Source: Tetradesmus obliquus
Lineage: Eukaryota; Chlorophyta; Chlorophyceae; Sphaeropleales; Scenedesmaceae
Assembly: GCA_030272155.1 (NCBI GenBank)
Contig: CP126201.1
Location: 496,001-560,000 of the forward strand
Direction: 5' to 3'
Length of the DNA: 64,000 nt
Shown here: positions 1 to 11,600 of the stretch, piece after piece
Position numbering within the stretch: position 1 is the stretch's first letter
How the letters are laid out: each line of letters starts with the position of its first letter
Made by a program: the position numbers and the translations under genes
Notes under the pieces: generated by a model
Told to the model about the DNA's origin: nothing
What the model saw: the letters and a program-made list of their open reading frames with translations, nothing else
Database searches by the model: none

Positions 1-665
1 GTGTTAAACAGCAGTTGTGGTTCGTGACTTTGATGCATCTGAACAAAGGCTAACCCTTGCCCTTGCAACAAGTGTTTTAAGCACCACTTTCCTTAGCAGT
101 GCACCACACAGCTTGTGTAGCCTTCGATAAGCACATGATCACTACAGCCAGCAAAGTTGGACCATATCTGCCGCCTCGCTCCCCCATGAAGTTCAGCAAG
201 CACTACCCAGCTGGCATTACACACGGCAGGGGTCTGCACTTAGAAGTTGTTGATGTCAGAACAGCTGTGTTGTCACTCACCCCCTTTAGGAAGCTCAGCA
301 TGCGTGCCACTGTGGCAGGCTGCTGCTGCGCCAGCAGCGGCATCACCACCTTGAGCGTGTCTGCAGGCACGCCTTGCACCATGGGAGTGAGAGCGTTTAG
401 CTCGTTGCTTGACAGGGAGAAGAAGGGCTGCAGCAGTAAAAGCAGCAGGGCCAGAAAACAAGCAGCAAACTGGGTGATGTGTACTACTGGTGCACACTCT
501 GGCACCAACCACGCAGTGCAGCAAGCAAGAAGCCAGCGCCACAGACTACTGCTGCAACAAGCCTGCCACAGGGACAAGTGTCATCAGACACATCTGGCGC
601 CGGCCACCATGCACCTTGAGCTCAGCAGGTGAGCGTGTGCCACTTAGGCTTTGCTGGACAAGTGG

Positions 666-716
<51 letters not shown>

Positions 717-2025
717 GTCCTCACATGCACCCACCTTGAGCTCAGCGGGTGAGCGTGTGATGACGACCTTGATGAGCTCCGGCAGCTGCTGCAGCTGTCG
801 CTGTCACTCTGCTGCAGCTGCCGCTGCCAAGTCCCATGAATCAGGTGCACCCCGCCCCCTTCCCCACACCCTCTGCCACCCACCTTGAGCTCAGCGGGTG
901 AGTGGGTGATGACGACCTTGATCAGCTCTGGCAGCTGCGGCAGCTGTCGCCATCACTTTGCTTCTGCCCCTGCTGCTGCCAACTCCTGTGAATCACATGC
1001 ATTTCCCTTCATCACTACCATCACCCACCTTTAGCTCGGCAGGGGAGCGTGTGATGACCACCTTGATCAGCTCCGGCAGCTGCTGCAGCTGCTGCAGGTC
1101 CATGTTCTTCAAGTTGGCTGACAGCCTGTTCATGGTGTCCACCAGGTTGACAGAGGCAGGCACCTTGCAGGCAAGCTCGCCCAGAGCTGCCACAAGCTTC
1201 TCATCGCCCAGGGCATCTCCCTGCGGTTGTTGAACACAAGACAATCAATTATGATGAAAGCGGCACACCATGGTACAAAATGAAAGAAGTATCACGAGGC
1301 AGCATTTGGATGTTATTGGATTAGCAGGGTGGAATGGTTGGCTGGCGGTGGCAGCTGGCTGGGTAACGGTGACACCAAGCGAATGACTAGCTGTTCTGGT
1401 GTATGCCGCAAGAGTCCAGCACAAATCAAGGGTGGCGTATGAAGAGAGTTTAAAAGCTGGCACGTCTGCCCCTGGATGCCATGCAATAATACATCTATGC
1501 ACCCACTGGTGCTGTGCAGGCAGCAGCAGCAGCTACAGCCAGCTACAGCACTGCCTGCTGGCAGTGTCCCATGCTGCTGGCAAGAGCTCAGGGGCTGAGA
1601 ATACTTACCGCAGTTGCAGGGTTGCAGTTCTGCGCCTGCGGTCAGTGAACGATATATGGTCAGAAAAGCACATTTGCAAAGCAGCCCAAGTGCAGCAAAG
1701 CGTGGGTTACTCGAAGTCGAGCCAACCGATGATGCAATACAACCGGAAAGTCAAGCTCGTTGACAACCGTTGTGGTTTCAATCATTGCCTGCCGCTGCTT
1801 TTGCTGCTTTGGCAGCGAGTGACTCCGGTGACACTGCTGCACAGCCCTGAAAGGGCCTCACCTGGGCACCTGTAAGCAAAAGCAAACGATTATGAGCAAT
1901 CTAATACTTCAAACGGCATGTTGATCCGATTCACAAGTGTTGCAGGTCGCTGCCTGCGCACCTGAAGCCAGCAGAACGCCCACCAGGCATACCACTGCCA
2001 CCAATTGAAACCCGCTCTTAAACAT
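1..2025 (-). CDS. Secreted repeat protein A (partial, runs off left edge)
   Basis: The ATG at 2025 opens a signal peptide (MFKSGFQLVAVVCLVGVLL, then ASGAQA as likely cleavage site). A very short exon (about 1609-1635, reading AQNCNPATA) follows, then a 64-codon exon at 1029-1220 (contains KVVITRSPAELK) and a 49-codon exon at 281-427 (contains GVPADTLKVVMPLLAQQQ). The last two have GCAG acceptors and GTGRGT-type donors and keep phase 0. The donor of exon 1 is unresolved, because GAQA matches GADA in the paralog and implies that the exon extends past the first GT. The gene is a tandem paralog of the gene at 3128-7949, with the same exon order. Probably extracellular or secretory pathway; the family is not recognised. 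The 3' part lies outside the window. Confidence 0.65.
610..1100 (-). repeat. Tandem copies of exon end plus donor, secreted protein A
   Basis: The segment encoding QLPELIKVVITRSPAELK followed by GTGGGT occurs in the true exon (about 1029-1090) and again near 880-945 and 732-795, with a shorter remnant at 612-640. The two larger copies keep the reading frame and the donor and have a CAG just upstream, so each could be an 18-codon cassette exon. A pure CTG tract (667-716) sits between the remnant and the next copy. Confidence 0.75.
667..716. repeat. (CTG)n microsatellite
   Basis: Uninterrupted CTG/CAG tract of about 50 bp in an intron of secreted protein gene A, between two copies of an exon edge. 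Confidence 0.95.
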
Positions 2026-3127
2026 CCTTGTGAAGTTGATGGAGTTGTGTTTGAAGTGTACAGCACAGGCAAGAGGGGGCAGACCGTGTGCACACACCTG
2101 AGCGAACCACGAATGTTTGCAGCAGCCAACAAATCAGAAGGATCAAAGAAGTATGATAGACTGATAGACCTCGATCATCGGTCAGCCCCTTCAACAGCTG
2201 CTGGCGTCTGCTTCAAAGCTGCATGACAGTCATGTGAGTGCGCCTGTTCAGTTCCAAGGAAACACTCGAGCGATAACAGCAGCTTGCATGCGGCTCACTT
2301 GTGGGATAAATGCCATTGTCGTTTCATGTTGTCGTTTTCACGGGTGCGACTCATGGAATCATGACACAGCAAGCATGGCTTGTGGCCGGCCCAGCCTGGC
2401 AGGACAGATTTTGCTCTAGCCTGGCAGCCCGTCACGGATCCTCCATCAGCAGTACTCATGTTCACAAGGAAGTGATGTACAGAGCATGGAATCACGACAT
2501 ACAGTCCACACAGACTGTTGGTGATTAATCCGGTGTTATACATGCTGAATTCGGCGCCACCTTGCCTGTTGCGGCACAGCTCAGCCCAGCAGTGGCCGGC
2601 CCAAGCCCAGCACCCTGAAAACCAGAATACGCCACACCACCCACCCCTCCTGCACACCACTGCCGCTGCCGCCCACAGTAACCCGCACCAGAGGCGCTAT
2701 GTTGAAGCTGCTGCCCCTGCTGCTGGCGGCAAGGATGCTCTATACAATGTCGCCCGATGCATTCACCCCAGCATGCCAAGCCGCAGGCCACCGACGCCCA
2801 CACCACCCGCGTTGCCGCCGCCAATTGTCACGCGCACAAAGGGCCCGATATTGAAGCTGCTGCCCCTGCTGCTGGCGGAGTGAGTGAGCGAGTGAGTGAG
2901 TGACTACCCAGGCAGCTCTGCAGCTCCTGGGTAAGTTAAGGCTAAGAGGGTGTGTGTGGCCAGGGGCGGGGCCCCTGGGCTCCACACCCTCTACCCGTGC
3001 TGGCGGCAGGGATGCTGGTCCCGATGTTTTCCACACCGAAATTGAACTTCTCCAGCAGCTGCAGCGCCAGCACCATCTGGCTAGCAGCGCAACAGGATCA
3101 CCAAGTAGCCTTTTGGATAAAACAGCA
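2026..3127. other. Intergenic: copies of the terminal exon of gene B and promoter of gene A
   Basis: The part from about 2680 to 3127 holds extra copies of the last exon of the gene at 3128-7949 (see the repeat entry). The rest, about 2026-2680, has no recognisable gene and should contain the promoter and 5' UTR of the minus-strand gene starting at 2025. A short GAGT repeat lies at about 2877-2904. Confidence 0.6.
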
Positions 3128-3260
3128 TTACCCCAGCAGGCCCAACCGCAGGCCACGCACGCCCACACCACCCGCGCTGCTGCCGCCCACAGTCACGCGC
3201 ACAAAGGGCCCGATGTTGAAGCTGCTGCCCCTGCTGCTGGCGGCAGGGATGCTGCTCTGA
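2683..3260 (-). repeat. Tandem copies of the terminal exon of secreted protein B
   Basis: The C-terminal coding block (GSSFNIGPFVRVT, then a Gly/Val-rich end and stop) of the gene ending at 3128 recurs at about 2770-2880, with LRLGMLG and a stop at the equivalent place, and again at about 2590-2720 as a diverged copy. The preceding segment encoding QMVLALQLLEKFNFGV also has a second copy at about 2990-3090. The copies could be alternative last exons or decaying duplicates. Confidence 0.7.
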
Positions 3261-5302
3261 ATGTTGTCCACGCCAAAATTGAACTTCTCCAGCAGCTGCA
3301 GCGCCAGCACCATCTGACCCGCGCTGAGGGAGTTGAGCAGGCGTGACATGGTGGCTGCTTGGCGGTCGCTGATGCTGGCAAACAGGTCGACCAGCATGCC
3401 CAGTTTGTCAGCAGGCACCTGCGGCCATGAAAGGCATGGCAGCAAATGGCACAGGGGTGGCGGGCAGGCGCGAAAGTCAACACCCCAGTTGATAACCAAT
3501 CCAACATGTTGGTGGCCGGCGCTGAGGGAGTTGAGCAGGCGTGACGTGGTGGCTGCCTGGCGGTCGTTGAGCCGTGCAAACAAACTGACCAGCATGCTTA
3601 GCTTGTCAGCAGGCACCTGCGAGCAGCATGAAAGGTGCCTGCAGGTCAATTATGCTTGCAAACAAGTCGACCAGCATGCCCAACTTGTCTGCAGGGACCT
3701 GCGGCCATGAAAGGTGTGGCAGCAAATTACACAGGGGTGGCGGGCAGGGGCAAAACTAAACACCCGAGTTGATTACTAATCAACATGTTGGTGGCCAGCG
3801 CTGAGGGAGTTGAGCAGGCGTGACATGGTGGCTGCCTGGCGGTCGTTGAGGCGGGCAAACAAGTCGACCAGCATGCTGAGCTTGTCAGCAGGCACCTGCA
3901 AGCAGCATGAAAGTTGCAGCAGCACATACGACCGGGAAGACAAGGCGGAACGACATTCAGCTCAATAACAATTATGACATGTTGGTGGCCAGTGCTTAGG
4001 GAGTTGAGCAGCCGCGACATGGTGGCTGCCTGGCGGTCAGTAATGCGTGCAAACAAGTCGACCAGCATGCCCAGCTTGTCTGCAGGCACCTGCAGCCATG
4101 AAAGGTGTTGCAGCAAATCACACAGGGGTGGCGGGCAGGGGCAAAAGTCAACACCCCAGTTGACAACCAATCCAACATGTTGGCGGCCGGCGCTGAGGGA
4201 GTTGAGCAGCTGCGTCATGGTGGCTGCCTGGCGGTCGTTGAGGCGGGCAAACAGACCCACCAGCATGCTTAGCTTGTCAGCAGGCACCTGCAAGCAGCAT
4301 GAAAGGTGCAGCAGCGCATACAACAGGGACGACAATGCAGAACGACATTTGTCTCGACAACATTTATGACAAGCTGGTGACCGGCGCTGAGGCAGTTCAG
4401 CACGCGCGACATGGTTGTTGCCTGACGGTCAGTAATGCATGCAAACAAGTCGACGCAGCATGGCCAACTTGTCTGCAGGGACCTGCGTGCAGCGGGCAAG
4501 TTGCAGCGGCAAACAAAAGCAGCGTCGGAAAGGAGGTGTGGTGTAACTTCTGTCCCTGTCATTGGCATCTGAGCAGCACCGGATTGGCAATGCCTGCAGC
4601 ACCTCAACGCAACTGCTTCATCAATCCCATATATTGATCAGTGTGATGAAACTGACTCACATTGCCTGTGAAATAGACCAGCTTGTTCAGTGTCTCCGCA
4701 TCCTGGGCTGCCAGCGTCTTCAGCTGTGCCACGACCACATTGGAGTCGGCGCCTTGCACTGACAGCAGCGCAGCCAGTGTGGGGCGCGGGATGCGGGCGA
4801 TGGCCTGCATCACACACACACACACACTGAAATCGCATGAACCAGTAGGCACGAACGTGACATACAAACAGCACACAAAACCACAGGGTCGTTGCCACTG
4901 AGCATGCTATGGTGTGCTTGTAAGTGCGGACTCCACCACTCAAGCTGCAGCATTGGAAGCCAGTTACAAACACGTGCAGCCCTGTCGGCCCCTGCAGACA
5001 CCCACCATGAGGACTTCTGGCTGTGTGGTTGCCAGCAGGTCTGCAAATGCTGGCAGGCTGGCCAGCGTTGCGCTGCTCTGCTTGTTCAGCACATCCAACA
5101 GCCGACCCATCACAGGGGCCAGCTTTTCAGGCGTGAACTTGCACACAGCAGCGCCCAGGTCAGCACTGGACAGCAGCTCAGCACCAACCTCAAGACCCTG
5201 TGACGCAGCAGCAGCATGACAAAAGCTGTGCTTAAGTGCTGGTGCACACAGCAGCAGTGTAATATCAACAACAGCGCTGCTTTGACCTCGCACATCTATG
5301 GG

Positions 5303-5360
<58 letters not shown>

Positions 5361-6251
5361 TTCCTTCTGCACAGTCCTCGACACCCATAGCAACCACAAA
5401 CCCAAGCATTTGAAGGTAGCACACTACCACAGCAGCGCCAGAAACCTGCTGATGTTGCTGGTGCTGCTGTGCTGGCCTTGCTGCTGCCTGCAGCTCACCT
5501 TCACAGGGTCACACCCAGCAGCAGCAGCAGCAGCGTCCTGCAGCAGCCGCCTGCCGAGCAGCACACCTCTGCCACGCAGCAGCCCACCACCAAGACCAAT
5601 GCCTCCGATCTTGCTGACTCGGCTTTGCCCAAACAACCCAGTGCTGCTGCTCCTGGTGGTGATGCTGCTGCCGCCGCCAAAGCCAATGCCGCCAAGCTTG
5701 CCCAACTTATGCTGACCCAGGGTGAAAACAGGTGTCATGGTCAGCCCTCCTGTCCTTATAGTTGCGCCACCTGCATCGCCTTGCTGCTGTTGCGGGCTGG
5801 CTACAGCCACACTCTGCACTGGGCCAAGGCCTCCAACCAGAAATGACAGCTTTTCAAGCAGGTGGCCTGGCAGTGTGTTGAGTGCTGTTACCAGTAGGTT
5901 GACTTGGTGCTGGCTGATGCTGGCAAACAAGGGCGACAGCTGCTGCAGCTGGCTGCTAGACACCTGCAGCAGCAGCAGCAGCAGCAGCAGCAACTCATAA
6001 TGTGCGCTGCAGGAAAGACTGCACTGTCTGCATGCAGCACTTGCCTCATACAGGTGTGAAGGCGGCGCCTGCTGCTGACAGCAGAGTGTGCAGCATACAT
6101 AGCAGCTTACTTGCTTGTCCCATAGGGCCAAGGAAGTGTGCATCAACCTGGTTACAAGGTGTGCAGCAGGCTTCGTCGTCATCATGTCACCATTGAGCCA
6201 TACTAGTAGCGACCTCGCCATCTGCCCCGCAGCAGGCTTGTTGTCAGGGAG

Positions 6252-6299
<48 letters not shown>

Positions 6300-6460
6300 G
6301 CTCGCGCTCACCCCCTTGAGGAAGCTCAGCATGCGTGCCACTGTGGCAGGCTGCTGCTGCGCCAGCAGCGGCATCACCACCTTGAGGCTGTCTGCAGGCA
6401 CGCCTTGCACCAGCGGCATCAGTGTGCCCAGCTCCTTGCCTGACAGGGAGAAGAAGGGCT

Positions 6461-6492
<32 letters not shown>

Positions 6493-6658
6493 GAAAGCGC
6501 ACGTGTTGGTAGTGAGTAGACCGTGCAGCCAGTCTTGCTGCTGCTGTGCCAAGTCGAGCACGGCGGGTGACACCAGATAAGCCGGCAGCGATGTCAAATG
6601 GCACGGGTCAGGCCACGTCCTTTGACAGCATCGCCAGGTGCACTCCTCTGCTAACACG

Positions 6659-6697
<39 letters not shown>

Positions 6698-7949
6698 AAG
6701 CAGCTCTTACCAGCCAGCTGCCAGCCACCTGCGGCCCAAGCAGGCGCATACACATAGTACACTACAGCACAAACAAACAACCCTCCACTCACCTTGAGCT
6801 GCGCTGGCGGCCTGCCGATGGCCAGCTCAGTAACTTGCGGCAGCTGCTGCAGCTGCTCAAGTGGCAGGCTGCCAAGTGTCGACGTAAGCTTGCCCATTAC
6901 TGCTACCAAATTGACGGAGGGTGGCGCCTTGCATCCCAGCAGGGAGATCTTGTCTGTGAGGCTGGCATCCACAGAGGGCAGCAGCCCAGCCTGCAGCAGC
7001 AAGGCGCAGCAGTACATGCATTAGAACAGGGTAGAGAGTGGTCATGAGGTTTTGTTTGTCAGGCTGACATCCACTGAGGGCAGCAGCTCAGCCTGGCAGC
7101 AGAGAGCAGCAGTACATGCATTAGAACAGGGTAGAGAGTGGTCATGAGGTTTTGTTTGTCAGGCTGACATCCACAGATGGCAACAGCCCAGCCTGGCAGC
7201 ATCAGGGAGGAGTGCATGCAGCAATACAGGTGTAGAGGCGGCATAAGGTTTTGTTTGTCAGGCTGGCATCTACAGAGGGCAGCAGGCAGCCTTGACAGCA
7301 GCAGGCAGCAGTGCACGCAGCTATTTGGGCAAAGAGGGTGCGTATGAGACCTTGTCTGTCAGGCTGGCGGCCACAGGCAGCAATGCAGGCAGCAATGTGT
7401 GTACTACAGCGGCAGCGGCTGTATGCTGTTGCTCAGCAACAGCAGTAGCAGTGCTACTGCTGCTGCGGCGCAGTACAGCATCGAGGAGTGACAGCTGCTC
7501 TCTGCAGGCTGTTGATACCCTGCTTACCGCTTCTGCCGGGTTGCATCCTTGTGCCTGCACAGCACAACATACGGGTGAATGGTTGGTTGTTCATACAGCA
7601 GCTGGGCGGGAGAGAGGCGTGTGGGGGTTACCCGATAAGCATGTCGCTGCAGGAGGGATCCGGAACATAAATAAAATCAATTTAAGTATTTGACTATGTG
7701 CTGTTTAGATGATGCCAGTGTCGTTCCTCTGGTGCAGCGCATTTGAATGCGACCTGCTGCAAGTGAGACAGCCACTTCGATACCAAATCGCCTTACCGCC
7801 GCCCCTGCACCATCAGAATGAAAGTTGGTTGTGGTCAAGGTTCGTTTGCTTTCTGCATACAACAGCTCTTCAAGTGCAGGTGCGTCCGCACCTGACAACC
7901 ACAACGAGACCAGGGAGATCACGATCCATTTGATGCCGACAGGATGCAT
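3128..7949 (-). CDS. Secreted repeat protein B
   Basis: The ATG at 7949 starts a signal peptide (MHPVGIKWIVISLVSLWLSGADA). Well-supported exons are 6793-6990 (66 codons, contains GKLTSTLGSLPLEQLQQLP), 6312-6458 (49 codons, PFFSLSGKELGTLMPLVQG), 5499-5963 (155 codons, Gly-rich with LGKLGGIGFGGG), 5006-5197 (64 codons), 4661-4804 (48 codons), then an array of about 34-residue modules beginning VPADKL, and a last exon ending LRLGLLG at the TAA at 3128. A short exon reading AQGCNPAEA lies near 7525-7550. The five long exons all keep phase 0. The 49- and 66-codon exons match exons of the tandem paralog at 1-2025. The modules look like alpha-helical hairpins (VPADKLxMLVxLFARxxDRQ). A secreted role is inferred from the signal peptide; the family is not recognised. 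Splicing between modules is unresolved. Confidence 0.65.
3310..4482 (-). repeat. 196-bp tandem array of VPADKL modules
   Basis: Module starts (minus strand) fall at 4482, 4287, 4089, 3895, 3698, 3616 and 3418. All but one are spaced 194-198 bp; the copy at 3698 is truncated to 82 bp. Each unit has about 100 bp encoding VPADKLxMLVxLFAR..LLNSLSAG plus about 95 bp of linker or intron. The copy at 4482 has one extra base after ATGCTG, which shifts the frame to a stop. The linkers in 3410-3616 and 4090-4287 have no stop in the module frame, so read-through coding is possible. Confidence 0.85.
5304..5359. repeat. (CAG)n microsatellite
   Basis: About 18 CAG units, uninterrupted, in an intron of secreted protein gene B between the exons at 5006-5197 and 5499-5963. 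Confidence 0.95.
6252..6299. repeat. (CTG)n microsatellite
   Basis: About 16 CTG units immediately next to the donor of the 6312-6458 exon of secreted protein gene B. Confidence 0.95.
6961..7400 (-). repeat. 100-bp tandem repeat spanning an exon start, gene B
   Basis: Units begin near 6961, 7061, 7160, 7261 and 7361. Each contains a version of the exon start encoding LLPSVDxSLTDK and the adjoining upstream intron, including the string GAGGTTTTGTTTGTCAG. Only the unit at 6961 continues into the full exon (6793-6990). The others carry the acceptor but read into stops. Confidence 0.85.
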
Positions 7950-8668
7950 ATTTACTGATGAATTAACGGTGTTACTGCTTCTAAAAGTAGCAAAGGCGTG
8001 TTGCAGCCGGATCTGCAGTGCAAGAGAGTGCCGGTGAAGAGCTGTGGTGGCAAGCTGTAGAGCAGCAAACAGGAAGCGCGATATCGATAACGAACAAAGT
8101 TAGCTGATATGCAACCGAAGTGCAAGAGTGGGTCAAGCAGGAGACTTGGTCAGTTGACAGAATTGACGGAAATGCTAGGTCACCAGCTTCCAGCTTCATC
8201 ACAGCCAGGGCAGTGACACTACTGCAGTGACGGTGTGAGGTAAGCTTCCTGCAGCTACTGCTGGAACAGTCGCGTGTTTCGACAGGCGCGCTTTTACCGA
8301 GAGTAGTGCATCAACTATTCGTTAGCAGCTGCCAAACATGTGACTGCGGGGTATAATCAGCAACGAGTGCACCACAAGGTGCGTCAACACAGCTGTGCTG
8401 CAGCCAGCAAGAGCTGCGGTGTTCCTGGTGTATGTTGCATGTAATTGTCCAAGGTGAATGAAATTTTTTTTACTTCTACTCAGGAGAAGTAGTACTGTCA
8501 TGACAGGTTGCCGCACTGTTGACATGAGTCAGTTACAACACCAACGCATCAGCCCAGGTGTAAGCTTGCAGCCATGGCCACCACGGCACGAGGCGGCAGC
8601 AGCTGCTCTTACTGCCAGCAATGTCTTCAAAGTTGATACCACCATGTCCATGATACATGTTGGTCAAC
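7950..8668. other. Intergenic, no gene seen
   Basis: Lies between the start of secreted protein gene B (minus) and the 3' end of the FCP1-like gene (minus). It has no recognisable coding segment, and should contain the promoter of gene B and the 3' UTR of the phosphatase gene. Confidence 0.6.
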
Positions 8669-11600
8669 CTATGCTGCTGCATCAAACGCAGCGCCAAGGC
8701 CTGCCAGGCTACCGCCACCACCCAGGTCATTGCTGCTGCTGCTGCTGCGCCGCCGCTTGCCGCCTGGGCTCTGCCTGCCCAAGCCCAAGCCCAGACGTGG
8801 GCTGATGCCCTTCCTCCTGACCGCCACATTGTTGGCCCTGGGGCTGCCGCGCAGAGGGCTGCCTGTAGATGCGCTTGCGTCATATGCACTGCTGGTTATA
8901 CATGTGCTGCTGCTGGGGCATGTGCTGTTGCCGGAAGCTGCGCTGTCGGTGCGCTGCAGGGCAGCCAGCGCCTTGGGCAGCAGGTGCGCTGGCAGTGAGG
9001 GTGGCATGATGGGTGGCAGCTTGGCCTCAGCCTCAACGAGCTCCTGCAGGAAAGCATGTACAATGTACAGTGAGACACCCAGTCAGCTGATGCTGCAGCA
9101 CGGGAAATGCAGTGTAGCAATGCCCTAAGGCTTTTTGCAACGCAAGGGCTCTGAAGGAGCAATGTTGGACATGCTTGCAGGAACAACTGCTGGTATGAAC
9201 GAATCGGTTGGCGCCCAACCACTCAGCCGTGCCATCTAGTGCCTGGTTGCTACGCACCTTGGCCACCAGCTTCAACACCTCTGGCAGCAGCACGGTCAGC
9301 CCCTGGGGGGGCACTGGAAGCACTGCAGCTGCTGGCCTGGGGCTGCTGATGTACGTGATGACAGGCGCCTGCTGCTGCTGCTGCTGCTGGATGGTCTCTG
9401 CTGTGCTATCTCCTGTTGTGGTTGCTGCTGTTGCTGCCTCTGCTGCCTCCTGCGCAGCCAGTGCTGCCAGTGCAGCATCTTGCTCATCATCGCTGTCAGC
9501 GCTAGCGCACACATTGCTGCTTGGCTGCGGCCAGCGGCCCTTCCAGCTAGTGGTGGGCATCAGCCGCACTGCATCCTTGGCTGGATCCAGGCCCCACATC
9601 GCCAGGCAGTCATCCAGCACCAAGCGGGGGCAGATGCAGCCAGCTGCAGGGCGCGCAGCAGCACAAAAGCAGCATAGCGTCAGCCGGCTCAACAGCACAC
9701 TGCAGAACTTGCTGCCAGGTCAGCAGCGAGCAGGACCCACATCATCTCCGAGATACTGAGTCAGTCACAGGCAACACGCATCATGAGGATGACATGTTGC
9801 TGCCGCAGCAACACAGCAGCACAGGCTGTGCTGCAGTGCTTGCAGGAAGAGCCAACCATGTGCAGCAGTGCATTGGAGTGTAACCACTCGGCACACATCA
9901 GCGCTGATGAGCAGTCTGCTGGCTATATTTGCTGCGCTGTGTGCTAGGCAGCCTGCAACATCCCATCCAGTAGTGCTTACGTCCAGTGTGCCGCAAGCCG
10001 GTGAATGGCGCCAGGCTCTTGACACCCTTGCAGCTGGCATACGTGCCGTCGTTCTTGAAAGCGTTGTGCTCCACGAAGACCCTGCCGCCATGCTCGCAGC
10101 TCAGCACCTGCTGCAGGATGTCTGCGATCTTGGCCACATAGCCCCGGCTGCCACAGCTCGCCAGCCGCAGCTCCACCTCTGTGTGCCTTGCAGGACAAAC
10201 AGCCAGGCAAACAGCACATCAGGAAGCTGCAGGACACCATGGCAATCATCAGCTGGTCTAGAACTTGCAGGAGAGATTTACACTGCCTGCAGGTGCGACA
10301 CAGTGTACGCTGCTCGCTGCATGCATCATGCTTGCAAGGACATGACCAGCCACGGCATCCTGATATACTCACCCTGCAGAACTAGTGCAAGCAGCTCCTT
10401 GCCAGCTTGGCGTGCCGTGCTGCCGTCTCCTGCAGTCCAGGTCGGCTGCCAGCTCATAGTGGATGTAGGCCAGAATGGTTATCTCTGCAGGGATGACAGA
10501 CATGGACTGCAGGCAGCAGCAGCAGCAGCAGTGAGACAACAGTAACAGCTGTTACAGCAGTGTTGAATACGGCACAGCAGGATGCAGCTGCAAGGCAAAT
10601 CACTAAGCTGTAGTTGCAAGCAGGCATAGCAGATCTGTGCAGGGGCTGCACAAAAATGGCAAGCAGAAAGGCATGGTGCTAGCAAGCTTGTGGCCAGTTC
10701 TGCCTGCCCAATGCAACTATTGCAAGCTGCTGCTAGATAATGTTCCTCACCTGCATGCAGGTCAGGGTCGGCTTGCCTCCTGAAGTGGTGGCGCCTGACT
10801 CACTCCAGCTGCCGTACATGCAGATGTAGTGCGTGAGGGTACCATTTGCGTCCCACATGGGAGCAATGAACTCTGGCATGGGTCGAAGGAAAGCTGGGTT
10901 GGCCTCAGGCAGCCACATGGTGCACGTCCTGCAAGCAGATGGATGTGCAGAAGGCATGCAGCAGCAGATGGCACAGGTCAGGCCAGCCACTGCACCACCA
11001 TGCTAGCGCTTGCAAGCAGCACACTGCAGACAAAACAGCACACGGATCACTGGCAGCGCAGCACAAGACGGCCACATACAAACACAGCATGTGTCCCACC
11101 TGCCCTCCACCTCTGCTGTCGGCATCCATGTTGGCCAGGGCTTGCCATGATCATGGGCATCCAGTGCGTCATCGGTCCACTTCCAGAACTGCTCTGCCAG
11201 GTTGTAGAACTTCTGCAGGTCTGGATCCTCAAACTTGCTGGTGCCAGACTTCGCTGCAGCAGCAGAGCAGCAGGAGATGCCAGCAGACACAGTAACACCG
11301 CACCGCGTCTCAGCTGCACCTGGCAGTGCTAGTTGTGGTGTTGACTGTTTATGCGGCGCACACTAACAGCTAACGGTGCTTGCAGGAAGAGCCGCCACTG
11401 GTGGGGAGAGCACTGTTGGAGAAGCAATTCGCTGGATGTGTGTCCTGGAAGCACCCAGCTGATGCCATGCTGCTCTCACCATCAAATGCATCAGACAAGA
11501 AGGTTGAAGAGACCAGTGTCTGGTCAATGTCCAACAGCAGCTGCAGATTGGTTGTGGCTTGGTGCACCGCAGGACTGCCTGCAGGACAGTACACATGGCT

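Noticed and set aside
6961-7400. Transposon or LTR
   Set aside because: No terminal repeats, target-site duplication or transposase; the units match the neighbouring exon start.
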